DNA of 64,000 bases from Hepsetus odoe. Lineage: Eukaryota > Chordata > Actinopteri > Characiformes > Hepsetidae. The notes under the pieces were generated by a model. That model did not search any database. It was given only the letters and a program-made list of their open reading frames with translations, and had not been told where the DNA came from. The stretch covers positions 18,227,067-18,291,066 of the forward strand of contig CM029384.1 in assembly GCA_017165825.1 (NCBI GenBank). The letters run 5' to 3'. The position numbers and the translations under genes were made by a program. The stretch's first letter is position 1, and every line of letters begins with the position of its first letter. This document shows, one piece after another, positions 9,386 to 21,479 of the stretch.

Positions 9386-11599
9386 AATAATAGTAATCTA
9401 ATAGAAATAGAAATTAGTCGATGTATCAGTTTTCATGAACTCGATTAAATTCATCCAGATGACTAATATTTAATTGTATTTTAATTTACTGGCAGTTGAA
9501 CAGAAGCAGTGTTTTATTAATTAATTTTATTAATTAAAGTGATTATTTAATGGAATGGAATATTCATCAACATTATGAATTAAACATTTTTCAGAGTGTG
9601 CATAATATAACTTGCCCAATGAAGCAGGTACAGTAAAACCATTGTGTGTGTGTGTAATTTACATGAATGGAAGAGCAAAGTCCAGTTTCCATCTCTCTCT
9701 CAAAGACAATCCCAAATGCAAACATGTCACCATTTTAAGTTACATTTCCGGCATCAAACCCTTATTGACAGAGTGTTTAATTTTTGTTAATGTATCATTA
9801 AGTTGCTGGTGTTGGACATGACTGTGATGGGAGAAATGTAGGGGCTATTTAAAAAGTAACTCACAGACGCATGTATCATATAGTGTTTTTTTGCCTGTCA
9901 AACTACAACATATCCTAAAGTCCTTTTTAAAATATTTTTTTTTTACTTTATAAACCAGCACAATACAACAAGAATGCTAGAATGAACCCAGCATGGCCCA
10001 GCATGACAATTCTATTAAATAAAAAATATGCTTTATTTTGAAAAATAAATTAAAATGCTTCAGAAAAATAGCATAATAGTTTTCTTAAGAAATGAACTGT
10101 CAGGCAGTCAGCCACACAGTTACATTTATTCATTGACCCAAAGCAACTTACAAGCATTTAGGCCATTTTCCAGTTATTGATTAATCAACAGTGATTATTT
10201 CAATTGCAAGCTGATTAGTAGTGTGCAAAAGTAACAAAAAAGGAACCCAGGAAACGTTCTTAGCAATCAAAGGCCTCTTTCAAATGAACTAAAATTCCAC
10301 ATTAAGATAAGATATGGTGCTGTAGGGAAAAGGCATCCACTAGACAGTGAAAAGTAAACAAGTGCATGAGATTTATTTGGTCAACTTTTGCAAACAAAAC
10401 TAAACGATCAAAATAAAAGATCACTCTACTCTAAACTGGTTCATTTGGGCAAAAATGTTCATTAAACGAATGTATTAAATTGATAAATTTATATAATGAA
10501 TTAATTAAACATTAATACAAACTCCAAACATCTATGAGTATTTAATGAAGTAAAAAATCCCTTATGCAAACTTATTTGTTTAAAAGAGGTGAGTTGCACA
10601 TATATAAAAGTATAAAAGGAGAGTTAACAAAATTTAAATATATTTAAATTACATTAAATATATGCTTAAATATTACGCTCAGTGCTTTAATAAATGACCA
10701 GAGAACTACAAAATGCACAGGATTAAATAAAATCCTAAAAACAAATAAATATTTTAAGGTTCTGCCCACACAGATTTAATAATTTGTTGCCTTAATGCCA
10801 GTTTATTCAGAGCAATAATATAATAACTGTGATTGTCACACAGCCCAGTTCTATCTTGAATGATAACTACTAAAAACACTTCAACATCGTGAGAGGTGGA
10901 TAAAGTTTTCTAACATTCCCTGTGCAGCTCTTTTTAAGTTTGGTAAAGTTGGAAAGAAGCTTCAAGCAGTTTCCCACAAGCAAATTAAGCATACATATAA
11001 AGGAGAGGCGTTATTTAAAACATAACATTGTCCAGGGCTATCTTTAAAACAGTCTCTGGGAAACTGTCTCTTAAAAGTATAGTTCCTCTCAATAAATCTA
11101 ACCCACTACAATGAAAATGAGAGATGTGCCTTTATTTGGTTGACTCACTGTCATTCCTGTCGTAAAAGGTGATTAGCACAGCTCTGAAGCTGGAGTACGT
11201 AGCAATAACTTCTTGGCTACACCCTGTTCTTATCTTGATGCAACAAAAAGGAAGTATGAGTCCAACATTTTATTGGTTGTGCTTTTGCAAATAGATGCCC
11301 ATTTATGGGACAACTTCTGATAATGTTTCAGTGAGAAGGTGCGGTCAAAAGGATATCTTTCCCTGGACTTTTGTGAAGATCCGTCTCTGGAAGAGCTTCA
11401 GTGGAGAAGGATATGAGAGAATTAATAAGGAAAGAAAAAAATGAAAGACGTGATGAGAAACTGTACTCTATGAATGTCTTGTGAGTAAATGAGCCTTATA
11501 TTTATCAATCAAAAGCATCAGTAAATAGAGGCTGGAAAATTCAGTCCGATTAAGGAAAGACACTGAAAGGCCTGCATTTGAAGAGGATATTCCGCCATC
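9386..11599. other. Spacer upstream of the first MYADM-like gene
   Basis: About 2.2 kb with no coding exon recognised. A SINE-B tail-like trace lies at about 10120-10160. The last few hundred bases before 11600 probably hold the 5' UTR and promoter of the downstream gene, but I could not fix a TATA box, first exon or acceptor. Confidence 0.4.
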
Positions 11600-12445
11600 A
11601 TGATTACACTGGATAATAATTCCGTGACCAAACCCCTTGGCATCGTGCGGATATTGGAGATTTTGCTATCATGTGTCTGTTTTAGCTTAGTGGCCTCTGT
11701 GGGCCACATTAACTCATCCTACTGGGTCTGGTGTATGTTCACTTGGATCTTCTGCTTCTTAATGACACTTTTCATACTTGTCCTAGAGTGTACCAGCCTC
11801 CATGTCAAAGTGCCTATCTCCTGGCATGACTTCACTACTGCCTTTGCCATGCTGGCTACATTAATGATGCTGGCTGCCTCAGTTATTTACCCCACCTTCT
11901 TCGTTTGCCATTCGTGTTCTCGCCAAATTGCTGCTACAGTTATGTCCTGCATTTGTGTCATTGTGTATGCTGTGGAAGTCGGACTAACCCGGGCAAAACC
12001 TGGCGAGATCAGTGGCTTTTTGTCTACAGTTCCAGGTTTGTTGAAGGTTCTGGAAGTCTTCGTTGCCTGCATCATCTTCATCTCCCTCCAAAATCAACAA
12101 ACCGATGTCCCTGGATTACAGTGGTGTGTGGCAGTGTATTCTCTGTGCTTCATCTTTGCATTCCTCATCGTCATCTTCACCATCTGCAAGCGGCTGACTC
12201 TGTGCCCCTTTCCGTTTGACAAAGTGCTTACTGGTTACAACGTGCTGGCTGTTTTGATGTACATGACAGCTGTAGTTATTTGGCCATTTTACAGTTTCCA
12301 AGGACATTCAAGACCAGTAGCCTGCAATCACTGCTACTGGGACAATCTAGTGGTAGTGTCAGTAATGACATGTGTCAACCTTATTGCTTATATTGTGGAC
12401 ACATGCTATTCAGTACGCCTAGTATTCTTTGTTACACCTTCATGA
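11600..12445 (+). CDS. myadm: Myeloid-associated differentiation marker-like protein 1 (MYADM family)
   Basis: An intact single-exon gene for a 281-residue membrane protein of the MYADM family. These proteins have two MARVEL domains, eight membrane spans in all, and act at membrane rafts and cell junctions in mammals. The first span starts near residue 14 (GIVRILEILLSCVCFSLVAS). Strong family blocks are SYWVWCMFTW (about 40-50), DFTTAFAMLA, GEISGFLSTVPGLLKVLEVF (about 135-155) followed by VACIIF, LQWCVAVYSLCFIFAF and NLIAYIVD near the end. The start is ATG 11600 and no in-frame upstream ATG is better. An AATAAA at 12457 is too close to the stop to be likely; 12649-12654 is a better polyadenylation candidate. 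A paralogue lies 4.1 kb downstream on the same strand. Confidence 0.93.
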   Translation: MITLDNNSVTKPLGIVRILEILLSCVCFSLVASVGHINSSYWVWCMFTWIFCFLMTLFILVLECTSLHVKVPISWHDFTTAFAMLATLMMLAASVIYPTFFVCHSCSRQIAATVMSCICVIVYAVEVGLTRAKPGEISGFLSTVPGLLKVLEVFVACIIFISLQNQQTDVPGLQWCVAVYSLCFIFAFLIVIFTICKRLTLCPFPFDKVLTGYNVLAVLMYMTAVVIWPFYSFQGHSRPVACNHCYWDNLVVVSVMTCVNLIAYIVDTCYSVRLVFFVTPS

Positions 12446-12871
12446 GGAAAGATAGCAATAAACATGTTGGACAGACTGGTTATATGTTGAGAAAATTTAA
12501 ATTTGTTGTATATACAAATGCATTTTGAATGTATGCTCTTACAAAGATTTGCAAGGTGTTTAATATCATTGTTTTTTTGTTTATTGTTATACTTTTTTTT
12601 GGTGATAGCTTTAAAGTATAATCGAAAAAAAACCTGTGTGTTACATCTAATAAATATGTATGTGAAACTAGGTACCTATTTATATCACTGCTACTTCAAC
12701 ATAGCTTCTTTGATTTGTTTAAAAAAGCTAGGCTTGATCAATGTTTATGGTCTTTAATGAACTATATATGGGATTTTAGTCTTGATGACAATACTGATGA
12801 TGTTTGCAAAAGAATCACCAAGAAATAGCTCACATAGAAATAAAAAATAAAGTTTTTTACCACTGTGTGTC

Positions 12872-12904
<33 letters not shown>

Positions 12905-13279
12905 GCTCAGAAATTATTCATGTATAACAGCCTATACTTACATGTTCAACAGGAATTAATTGACTCATGGTTAGGTATAATTGCTATGGGCCTAAAACAA
13001 ATAAATATATTAGATTTTAAAACTACACAACAGAGCATATAGCATGTATTTAAGTGATGGTACGTGAACATTTTTTAATAATGTTTTTGTCCCTACAAAA
13101 AAACAAAACACACAAAAAAGCACTGCAACCTATTAAACTAGTGAAGGTGACAAATCGAAACTAGGATCATATGAAATTGCACACCAGCAATACTGAGTTA
13201 TCCCCATAATAATCAGATAAGGGAGCAGTGCCCAGGCATATGTAGCAGAATAGTTTTGAACAAACAAGAACACACATGC
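12446..13279 (+). other. Presumed 3' UTR and spacer with (GT)n
   Basis: AATAAA-type signals occur at 12649-12654 and near 12840-12850. A GT microsatellite spans about 12864-12905. No other gene is visible. Confidence 0.5.
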
Positions 13280-14330
13280 AAAACTCAAGTCGAATCAGTT
13301 TTATTTATAAAGCACTTTTTACAGCTGTCATCACAAAGCAGCTTTACAGAATCTGTGTCAGAGCTCCTAATGAGCAAGAAGAGTCTGATGAAGGTCGATC
13401 TGATCTAGAGTAGACTGTTCGGTCGGGAGAAGAGGAAATCCTGTCAGTAGTTGATCAAAGCTGAGTGGGTGGACACCCTTTCTATTCAGAAAATACATAA
13501 GCTACCCACCATCAAGAATAATTTATGTTTATTTTCTGGTTTTGCTAATAGAAAAACAGAAGCTGGTTCCATGGTTGTGAATGAGCTCCCCAGAGGGAAC
13601 ATGTATGATATGAATAGTAAGGGTCCTAGCACAGAACTTTGTGGGACAATCCAAGTGAATAGTCTGCTAGTGCCTTTAATTGTCTGCAAATGCTACCTTA
13701 TTTATTTCTGGATTTGGATAGTTTTTTTTTAAAGAAAGACGTTAAAGTCTGTTCTCTGACTGATAACTGTGGCAATTCTATAGATAGATGCCATACTCCC
13801 CCCCATGCCACTTTAATCCAAGGGGGTGGCTAATCCATCTTTCTGTCTGGCATAAGATTTCAAAATCCTCATAAGTGATCAATTCATGTGCAATGACGGC
13901 TTTGGCATTAAGTGATCGAATACTCAGCCGTCTCAGCTTTAGATCTGAGGAACTGTTATAGAACTGTTGTGGAACCTGTTGTAGATTGATATAGGAAGTT
14001 CTGTTTTTATTAGAGCAGACTTTTTCTATTTAGTTTTGATCAAGGAACAGACACCATCTCAAAATGGTGACCACTGAGTGGCATCTCACTGCAGCTCAGA
14101 TTCAGTTTAGCCACTCTGTCTGTGGCCTGGCCTTGGTCCTGATTTGTCAGCAGCTGATTGCTAAACTACTCTGCTGAATAAACCATAAGACAATGTGCTA
14201 CAGTGCAAGAAACAAGAGCCCCACCATGAGGGTTGGATACTATCCCAACATAAGAGACCAGAAAAGTGGACCAGGGCAGCTTATAACGATGAACAAACCC
14301 AGACCAGCATAAACCGTATCAATTTAGTCC
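13280..14330. repeat. Old dispersed fish repeat, about 1 kb
   Basis: The block opens with TTATTTATAAAGCACTTTTT and CACAAAGCAGCTTTACAGAA, phrases I recognise from a widespread teleost repeat. It continues with AGCACAGAACTTTGTGGGAC and a CCCCCCCATGCCACTTTAATCC-like stretch. Short open frames in it look accidental. Class unknown; the limits are approximate. Confidence 0.45.
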
Positions 14331-14912
14331 ATCTTGCAATGCTAAAACAATGTTAGAATGATGCTGCTTCAGTTTCTATTAGATGGAATAAAACTGACTC
14401 ATTTGTGCAAAATAAAATAGGATAAGTGTTATGAATGAACATTCATTTTTTTTTAGTTTTGTCTTTAAAGCTAAACATGAGCATTTTTAATTACAGAAGA
14501 AATAGCTAATGCTTTGTATCAGCAAATTTAGATATGCAGTTAATCCCCTTTAAGCATTCAAAGCAACCCAGCACACAAAAAACACATATATGGCTTGGTC
14601 ACTGTAAGTCAATACAAAGTTATCCTGAGTCTGTCCTCTTTATCCTGTGGTGATAGATTTATATCCTCATTTGAGCATGCCTTTTAGGTGTAGCAGCAGA
14701 ACCAAACAGATAAGCAAGTAAAAGAAATTGCCTTGGCAACCGGCAACAGGAACACAGGGGTCCACATGACAATCCCTGACAAGGAAAGGGAACATTAATG
14801 GGACACAGGTGACTATACTTGCAAGGCAAGGCTTGAACATAAACACAGAGCACAACACATGGGACCGAAACCTAAACATAACAAAAGGATGTGGACAGGA
14901 GCACATAAACAG

Positions 14913-15133
14913 ACATGGAAGTGACTATTCTTGTGAGAACACAGCAAACCACAATGAAATTGCACTTCTGCATTTAACCCATGCACACAAACACACACCT
15001 ATGCACGCAGCTATGAAAGCACCCAGGGAGCAGTGACAGTACCTTGCTCAATGGTACCTCAGGGCAAGCAACGGGTAAGGGGTTTGAACCCACAATCTTC
15101 TGATCCTGTGGCCAACTCCCTAACCACTAGATT
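14913..15133 (-). mobile_element. SINE-A copy, antisense
   Basis: From GGAAGTGACTATTCTTGTGA (reverse tail 1) to CCCTAACCACTAGATTG (worn head). The core and box GGGTTCAAACCCC are preserved. Confidence 0.75.
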
Positions 15134-16525
15134 GTTTTTCTGCAGAAGGGAGAAAGTGCTAAAATATCGTGAATAATAACATTTCATCTCAAACAATGTG
15201 TATCCATGCCAACAACGTTCATCTATAAACTTGATGGACCCAACTCAAGCTAAATTTTAGCTTAGGTAGATTTCGTACTAGGATGTAGCTTTTCATTTAT
15301 AAAGTGAAAATAAAACAAAATAAATAGTTCGATGATTGGGAGACTGGCAATAAAATAATGCTCTGAACAATGATTGTAGCTGTGAGTATTTTTTTTATTT
15401 AAATTATTATTGAAATAGTGTACTGATGAATGTTTGTTGCTTTGTTCAAATCTTGCAAGTGGAGAGCCATGGCTGTGCATAAATGTCTTAACAAAACCAA
15501 TGAAAAAAAAAAAAATCAGATCGTTAATTTATGAGCTGAGCTTTTTAGATGGTAAGGTGATTTGAGACAGGTAACTGTTTAAATCGACCACTGCTATGGG
15601 GCCTTTGGAGGAGGATTAAGAAACACTGAAGAATAAATATTACATTTTGTTATGCTTGAACAGTTCACAATGACCTTGTCTTTGTCTTCAAAAAAAAAAA
15701 AAAAGTATTTCTAGACGTGGCAAGCTTTATTAATGAGTTGTAAGTTGAGTGAGTGCCATGTTACGTGCAACCATATCAGAGATTTCTGTGTTTAACTATA
15801 ATTGAACATAATGAAAGAGGAAGGTCAAGTGCAAACGTAAGAATGAAAGAGGAAGATCAAGTACAAACATAAGAAGGAAAAAACAACTAAAAAACAGCCA
15901 GGCCTTTCGCATATATTCCACTGCTTCCACACATTGTACAGGGTTATTTCAAAACCTGTCATGTTAATGTCTCTACTAGGTAGAACAAGTTTTAAGGATT
16001 CTTTTTTTCTAGCTAATGATATACCAGGTTTTTTAAAAACAGCAGTATATTAGTTAAGTTCCTACTCAAAGACTGGTCATGGATTAGAATCAATGGAGCA
16101 GTTTAACTTCTGAACAAAGTCCAAAAAGTGAGAATCCTTCTTATTAGATAAGAGTGGATCAACAACCAATGAACACCTAGAAACTGATCATAAAATAGAC
16201 CTGATAAGGAAAAGATGTGACGATTATTCCTAGGCAGACAACAGAAGAGACATCTACACCTAGTCTGAATTGGAAAGATACAAAATGTACTCCAGGGAAA
16301 AAATCTTACAAGATTAAGTATTCTTTATGTATATTTTTAAATAACATGCAAGTACTTCAAAGAAAGGAAAAAGTGGAGGAAAAGGTTGAGCATCACAAAT
16401 AAGAGGATGATTCATCACTGGACTTACAACAAGTTTGGCTGAGAACACAAGACAGAGGCTTTATGCTGTGACAATCCAAGATTATTAATCACCAGATCTT
16501 TGTGACAGAGGAAGCAGAGAGCACC
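15134..16525. other. Spacer upstream of the second MYADM-like gene
   Basis: No coding exon recognised. A short imperfect tandem lies at about 15805-15875 (GAAAGAGGAAGGTCAAGTGC and GAAAGAGGAAGATCAAGTAC). Promoter and 5' UTR are expected near its right end but not resolved. Confidence 0.45.
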
Positions 16526-17368
16526 ATGGAGTCTGTGGATTTTAGATCACTGACATCGCCGATTGGAATAGTGCGCCTCTTTGAATTTGCCCTAACTTGT
16601 ACCTGCTTCAGCCTTGTGGCCTCTGTGGGTTACTTCAACTCCTCCTACTGGGCCTGGTGCATGTTCACTTGGTGCTTCTGTTGCTTCATGACTCTTCTCA
16701 TCCTCATTCTAGAGTTCACCAAGCTCAGCGTTAAACTGCCAATCTTCTGGGATGACTTCACTACTGCCTTTGCCATGCTGGCTGCACTTATGCTACTCGC
16801 AGCCTCAATCATCTATCCCGTCATCAATAACTCCCAAACTTGTGTGCGGAGGATTTGTGCCTCAGTGGTGTCCTGGTTGTGTTTGCTACTGTATGCTGCA
16901 GAAGTCTGGGTGGCCCATAGGAGACTTGGCGAGACCAATGGCTTCCTCTCCACTGTTTCTGGTCTTCTGAAAATCCTGGAGACTTTTGTGGCCTGTATCA
17001 TATTCACCTCCTTGGATCCAACAAATTATACTTTGTTTCCTGAGCTTCAGTGGTGTGTAGCTGTCTACTCCTTGTGCTTCATCTTTGCTTTACTCATCAT
17101 CCTCCTTACCATTGGGAGACTGGTGTCAGTCTTTCCTTTTTCTTTTGACAAGCTAGTAACCTTCTACAACATCCTTTCAGCAATTATGTACCTGACAGCT
17201 GTTTTTGTTTGGCCATTATATGCCTTTAAGAAAAACCCACGCCCTGTTGACTGTAGATTCTGTGCTTGGGACAAATTGGTCGTGGTGGCCTCCATGACTA
17301 CAGTCAATGTCGTAGTCTACACTGTTGATGCGGTCTACTCACTAAGACTTGTGTTCTGTCAGGAGTAA
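16526..17368 (+). CDS. myadm: Myeloid-associated differentiation marker-like protein 2 (MYADM family)
   Basis: An intact single-exon gene for 280 residues, a tandem paralogue of the gene at 11600. The protein starts MESVDFRSLTSPIGIVRLFE at ATG 16526; the frame stays open a little upstream but only from GTG, which is not a likely start. It has the same eight-span, two-MARVEL layout with SYWAWCMFTW, DDFTTAFAMLA, GETNGFLSTVSGLLKILETF followed by VACIIF, LQWCVAVYSLCFIFAL and a C-terminal AVYSLRLVF. Same strand and nearly the same length as its neighbour point to a local gene duplication. The two proteins differ at many positions, so the duplication is not recent. No damage is seen. Confidence 0.93.
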   Translation: MESVDFRSLTSPIGIVRLFEFALTCTCFSLVASVGYFNSSYWAWCMFTWCFCCFMTLLILILEFTKLSVKLPIFWDDFTTAFAMLAALMLLAASIIYPVINNSQTCVRRICASVVSWLCLLLYAAEVWVAHRRLGETNGFLSTVSGLLKILETFVACIIFTSLDPTNYTLFPELQWCVAVYSLCFIFALLIILLTIGRLVSVFPFSFDKLVTFYNILSAIMYLTAVFVWPLYAFKKNPRPVDCRFCAWDKLVVVASMTTVNVVVYTVDAVYSLRLVFCQE

Positions 17369-17567
17369 GTGGCAGCAATGAAACGCATCTTATATCCATG
17401 TAAAGTGAAAACATACAATATTTTGTCACAATTACTGCTGATTTTATTAACATGATAACTATATGTAAATGTATTTACAAAAGGATCAATTTAAAAAGAA
17501 AATGTATTTCATTATGTTCTAGGGCTGCAGTTGATGTTAATGATAATTTACATTCTGTTTGAAAGGA

Positions 17568-17660
17568 TAATTCAGGTGTATCAAACTCCAGTCCTGAAGG
17601 GCCGGAGTCCAGCACATTTTGGTGATTTCACTCCTCAAACACACTCACTACACCACCTTA
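17568..17660. repeat. Fragment of a common fish repeat
   Basis: Contains TATCAAACTCCAGTCCTGAA and GGGCCGGAGTCCAGCA followed by CCTCAAACACACTCAC, a phrase typical of a very common fish interspersed repeat. Class not determined. Confidence 0.45.
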
Positions 17661-17663
17661 TTG

Positions 17664-18073
17664 TTGTTTGCCGGCAGATAGTAACTAGATGAACAGCTAT
17701 CTTGAAAAAATAGTGAGATTTGGATATGTCACGGTTTCTAATGGCGGAAAGGAGTTTCAGATGGTTTCATGAAGAAAATTAATTGCAAATTAATTTAATG
17801 ATGCAAGTTAATCAAACATTAATGACATTCAGATTCAGTACTTTCCTGCAGGTTTCAGCAAGCCTTGATCTTTTAAAACATATGACTTTGTCCCATTATT
17901 TTTAGCGTAGTTTCTATTTGTATCCAACATTCAGCTCTATTAAATTGTACCAGCTACAGTTTACCAAGATTACAATATTACAGATGTTTTGCTTTGATAG
18001 AGCAAAAAATACATCAAATGAATTGTATTCACAGGAAACATAGCAATCAAAAGGTTCCAAATGACCAATCTTC
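17664..18073 (+). repeat. Local duplication, copy 1 (about 410 bp)
   Basis: This segment recurs in the same orientation at 19913-20336 with only scattered substitutions and small indels. Shared landmarks include GTAACTAGATGAACAGCT, AGCAAGCCTTGATCTTTTAA and GCTTTGATAGAGCAAAAAAT. No open frame or known repeat is visible inside it. Confidence 0.9.
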
Positions 18074-18724
18074 ACCTGTAATCATGGCAACTATAAAAAC
18101 AAACAGACACTCAGGTAACATTTTCCTAACAGGGACTTTTAGAAGTTTTCATTTGAATCCTTCTTTTAGAGATGCTGTATTTTAAATGTGGGTTCAATGG
18201 TTTCGAAAAAAAAAACCCAAAAGAATCCATTGTAAATATTTCCAGTAATTACTTATGTGATGTTTGCATGTGCTAAATTAAAATGTTATTCTTATATTTT
18301 GTTGTTTGTGTTTTTATTTGGAGGTTATGTTTTTATTGCAGCCTATATGCAGATAGCATAAAGAAGCATATAGCTAATAATGGAAGACAATTAGGAACAA
18401 TAAGGATGATTAGACAATGAGGAAAGACAAGGATGAGATGAAAAAGATGAAAACTGCCAAATGAGTTTACTAGAACAGCTCTGAGAAATTAGATTGGAAA
18501 AAACTACATCACCAATTTACCCTTAAGATAGCACTTAAAAACTTTACATATTATATATGCAGAACATTTGTTCATAGGCTTATGAGCATGTTTAAAAGAT
18601 GTTACACACACTATTCATTCAAACTATCAAAGTTAGGATTAGAGAGAAAAGAGAATTCAGAGTAGAATTAATCATTACACTGGATCACAAATAAGAATTA
18701 AAACAGAAAATTCACATGTATGTA
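18074..18724. other. Spacer, no gene
   Basis: AT-rich and purine-rich sequence; nothing recognised. Confidence 0.5.
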
Positions 18725-18984
18725 TCTGAAGGCATAGCAATAAAACATGTCATAAGAAGAAGGAAGATTGTGGGTTCAAACCCCTTACTAGTAGTTTACC
18801 CTGAAGTACCCTTGAGCAAGGTACCGTCCCCATCACTGTTCCCCGGGTGCTTTCATAGCTGCCCTCTGCTGCACGGTGTGTGTTTGTGCATGGGTTAAAT
18901 GCAGAGATCCAACTTTGTTATGGTGTGCTGTGCTGTGTTGTGCTGTGTGTACTTACAATGACAAGAATAGTCACTTTCACTTTA
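18725..18984 (+). mobile_element. SINE-A copy, head decayed
   Basis: The tRNA-like A box is lost, but the B box (GTGGGTTCAAACCCC), core and complete tail 1 (GCACGGTGTGTGTTTGTGCA to TAGTCACTTTCACTT) are clear. Confidence 0.8.
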
Positions 18985-19813
18985 ACAGAGTTATAGGGGA
19001 TCAATATCATTTGGAACAAAACCTTTCTTCTTTTTTTGTCTTTTTTACATCATTTGAAAATATCTGCAGCTGCTTACAATGTATGACAATTTAACATCAA
19101 ATAGACAAAGAGGAATGGAAAGTTACTTTTCTGCAGAGTTAGTTTTAGTTTCACGGTCAACCATTTGAATTTTACTTTCATTTCATGACAGTTTCCTTTT
19201 ATTGCTCTAAAAGCTATAATGTACTAAAATATATGAAAGATTCAAAATGTGTAAATTATTACTGTTATTATAAATTACTTCTCAATACTATTATAAACGA
19301 TTTCTAAATACAACTTTTTACAAGTCTCATTAGGACGACAGGTGTACCTCATTGGCTCAGGATTTAAAGGTCCCAATGAGCCAGAGCACAGCGTTGGTAA
19401 TTCTTGCTGTCTCTCCTGCTCACTCTCTATAAGTTCAGTGTTTGTGAGTATAAACTTTATGTTTAATAAATTAAGTCCAGACTCCTGGCTATGCATGTAT
19501 GTCCGGCCAGCACCACCTCAGCGTTACAAGAAGTTCTAGAAGCAAGGAAACAAAAGCTAAAATAGAAGGTTAAGAACACACAACAATATTGTATTAAGTG
19601 AAGTTCCATTGTCTGATTTAATTTAGACTCAGATGAGTTATAGTTCTCTCTCAGCTTATTAAGTGAGAGGTCAGAAAAGGAAATCACTCTGACTTAAATG
19701 CATGAAATGAATAGAGCTAATCTTAGCAAGTGGCAGACTGTTCCTCCCAGAGGGTTGGCTAAAATAATATCCTAGACACAGCTAAAGAAAACATCTAAAA
19801 ACATGGTTTGGAT
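18985..19813. other. Spacer, no gene recognised
   Basis: Contains a block at about 19340-19540 (CCAATGAGCCAGAGCACAGC; TCCGGCCAGCACCACCTCAG) that looks like part of a repeat, but I cannot name it. Confidence 0.4.
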
Positions 19814-19870
19814 ATGAAGTTATACATGGTTTTGATCTTTATGTGCCTTGGAAAAATATGGTAAAAAACT
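19814..19870 (+). repeat. 57-bp direct repeat, left copy
   Basis: Starts ATGAAGTTATACATGGTTTT and ends ATGGTAAAAAACT. It is identical, as I read it, to 20356-20412. The pair brackets the second copy of the 415-bp duplication. Confidence 0.9.
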
Positions 19871-19912
19871 AAGCTAGAATTTATTCTAGGAACTGTAATA
19901 AATATAGACCTT

Positions 19913-20336
19913 ATGGTTGTCTGCCAGCAGTTAGTAACTAGATGAACAGCTGTCTTGAAAAAATAGTGAGATTTGGATATGTCATGGTTACTAATGGAGG
20001 AAAGGAGTTTCAGATAGTTTCATGAAAATGAATTGCAAATTAACTTAATGATGAATTGCAAGTTAATCAAACATTAATGACATTCAGATTCATTACTTTC
20101 CTGCAGGTTTCAGCAAGCCTTGATCTTTTAAAACATATGAAATGACTTTGTCACATTATTTTTAGCGTAGTCTCTATTTGTATCCAACATTCAGCTCTGT
20201 TAAATTGTACCAGCTACAGTTTACCGAGATTACAATATTACAGATGTTTTGCTTTGATAGAGCAAAAAATACATCAAATGAATTGTATTCACAGGAAACA
20301 TAGTTAGCAATCAAGCGGTTCCAAATGACCAATCTT
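19913..20336 (+). repeat. Local duplication, copy 2 (about 424 bp)
   Basis: Near-identical direct copy of 17664-18073. It has small insertions such as an extra GAATTGCAAG-like repeat near 20050 and AAATG near 20140. It lies between two copies of a 57-bp repeat. Confidence 0.9.
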
Positions 20337-20355
20337 AATAATAAAAAAAAATAAA

Positions 20356-20412
20356 ATGAAGTTATACATGGTTTTGATCTTTATGTGCCTTGGAAAAATA
20401 TGGTAAAAAACT
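20356..20412 (+). repeat. 57-bp direct repeat, right copy
   Basis: Second identical copy of 19814-19870. It is preceded by an AT-rich joint (about 20337-20355, AATAATAAAAAAAAATAAA). Confidence 0.9.
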
Positions 20413-21224
20413 TAGAGAAGAAGAAATAAATGGAGGAAAGGAAAGGAAAGGAAAGCTGCGTAGAAACAGTCAAACAGCTCCCACAGGTGGATAACATTTT
20501 AAAAGCACAGTGCACTTAAATTTAACATTTACAGCTTCCCAGAATACTGAACAGCCTTTGGTAATAAATCGCATATTTTGATTACTGAAGTTTTAGAACA
20601 AGTGTCCTGGGCATATAAGCAGCAATGCTAGCAATGCTTGAGAAAATCTTTCTTTTTCTGAAACCATTCTGATGCTAAGAAATTTCATATTAAAATAAAT
20701 ATTTAACACACATGTTAAAGAAAAAGACTCCAGTACCCAAGGCAACCTTGATTAGGGTAAGTGGCTCAAATTATGGATGGATCTATTTTCCGAAGCTACA
20801 GACCCGAAGTTAATGATAGCCTAAAGACCGTAATTTAGAATGGCTCACTTCATCAAAAGTGAAAATGCTTACTGGTATCACAAACACTGAAAAGGCTAAG
20901 AAACCTCAGTAAGTCCTATATTTAAGTGATATTTACAAGGTATGAATTTACAGATTGTCACATAACCGTTAATATCATTAGCTGCAGCAAAAAGTATCCG
21001 GTTTTATTTTCTTCACTATAACACAATGTATTTTCGAGAAATGTACAGAAATTATGAGAGGGGCAATAATATAATTTAGGAGGGAATCAAAAAGAGAGCC
21101 ATATATCTGCCCTTCAGGCCACATGTCTGCCCTTTGGAAGAAATCTGCCAACTAATGTATCTTTCCACAACACGCAGCAGCATTTGAAAGCAGCTATCCA
21201 AATAGATGGTCAGTGTATATTTAT
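20413..21224. other. Spacer, no gene
   Basis: A short GGAAA tandem lies at about 20436-20453. Otherwise nothing is recognised. Confidence 0.5.
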
Positions 21225-21479
21225 GGGCAGCGGTGGCCTAGTGGTTAGGGCATTGGCCGGAGGATCGGGGTTCGAACCCCTTCCCAATAGGTTGCCCTGA
21301 GGTACCCTTGAGCAAGGTGCGGTCCCCATCACTGCTCCCCGGGTGCTTTCAATAGCTGCCCACTGCTGCACGGTGTTTGAGTGTGCATGGGTTAAATGCA
21401 GAGGTCCAATTTTGTTGTGGTTCATTGTCTGCTGTGCTTTGACCTCGCAATGACAAGGGTTGTCACTTTCACTTTTTTT
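21225..21479 (+). mobile_element. SINE-A copy, complete, tail 1
   Basis: One of the best-preserved copies. It has the head GGGCAGCGGTGGCCTAGTGG, box GGGGTTCGAACCCC, core CCCTTGAGCAAGGTGCGGTC, and tail from CTGCACGGTGTTTGAGTGTG to GTTGTCACTTTCACTTTTTT. Confidence 0.88.

Noticed and set aside
11905..12219. 104-residue frame overlapping the first MYADM-like gene
   Set aside because: Out-of-frame shadow of an intact gene.
13451..13732. 93-residue open frame
   Set aside because: It lies wholly inside a dispersed fish repeat.
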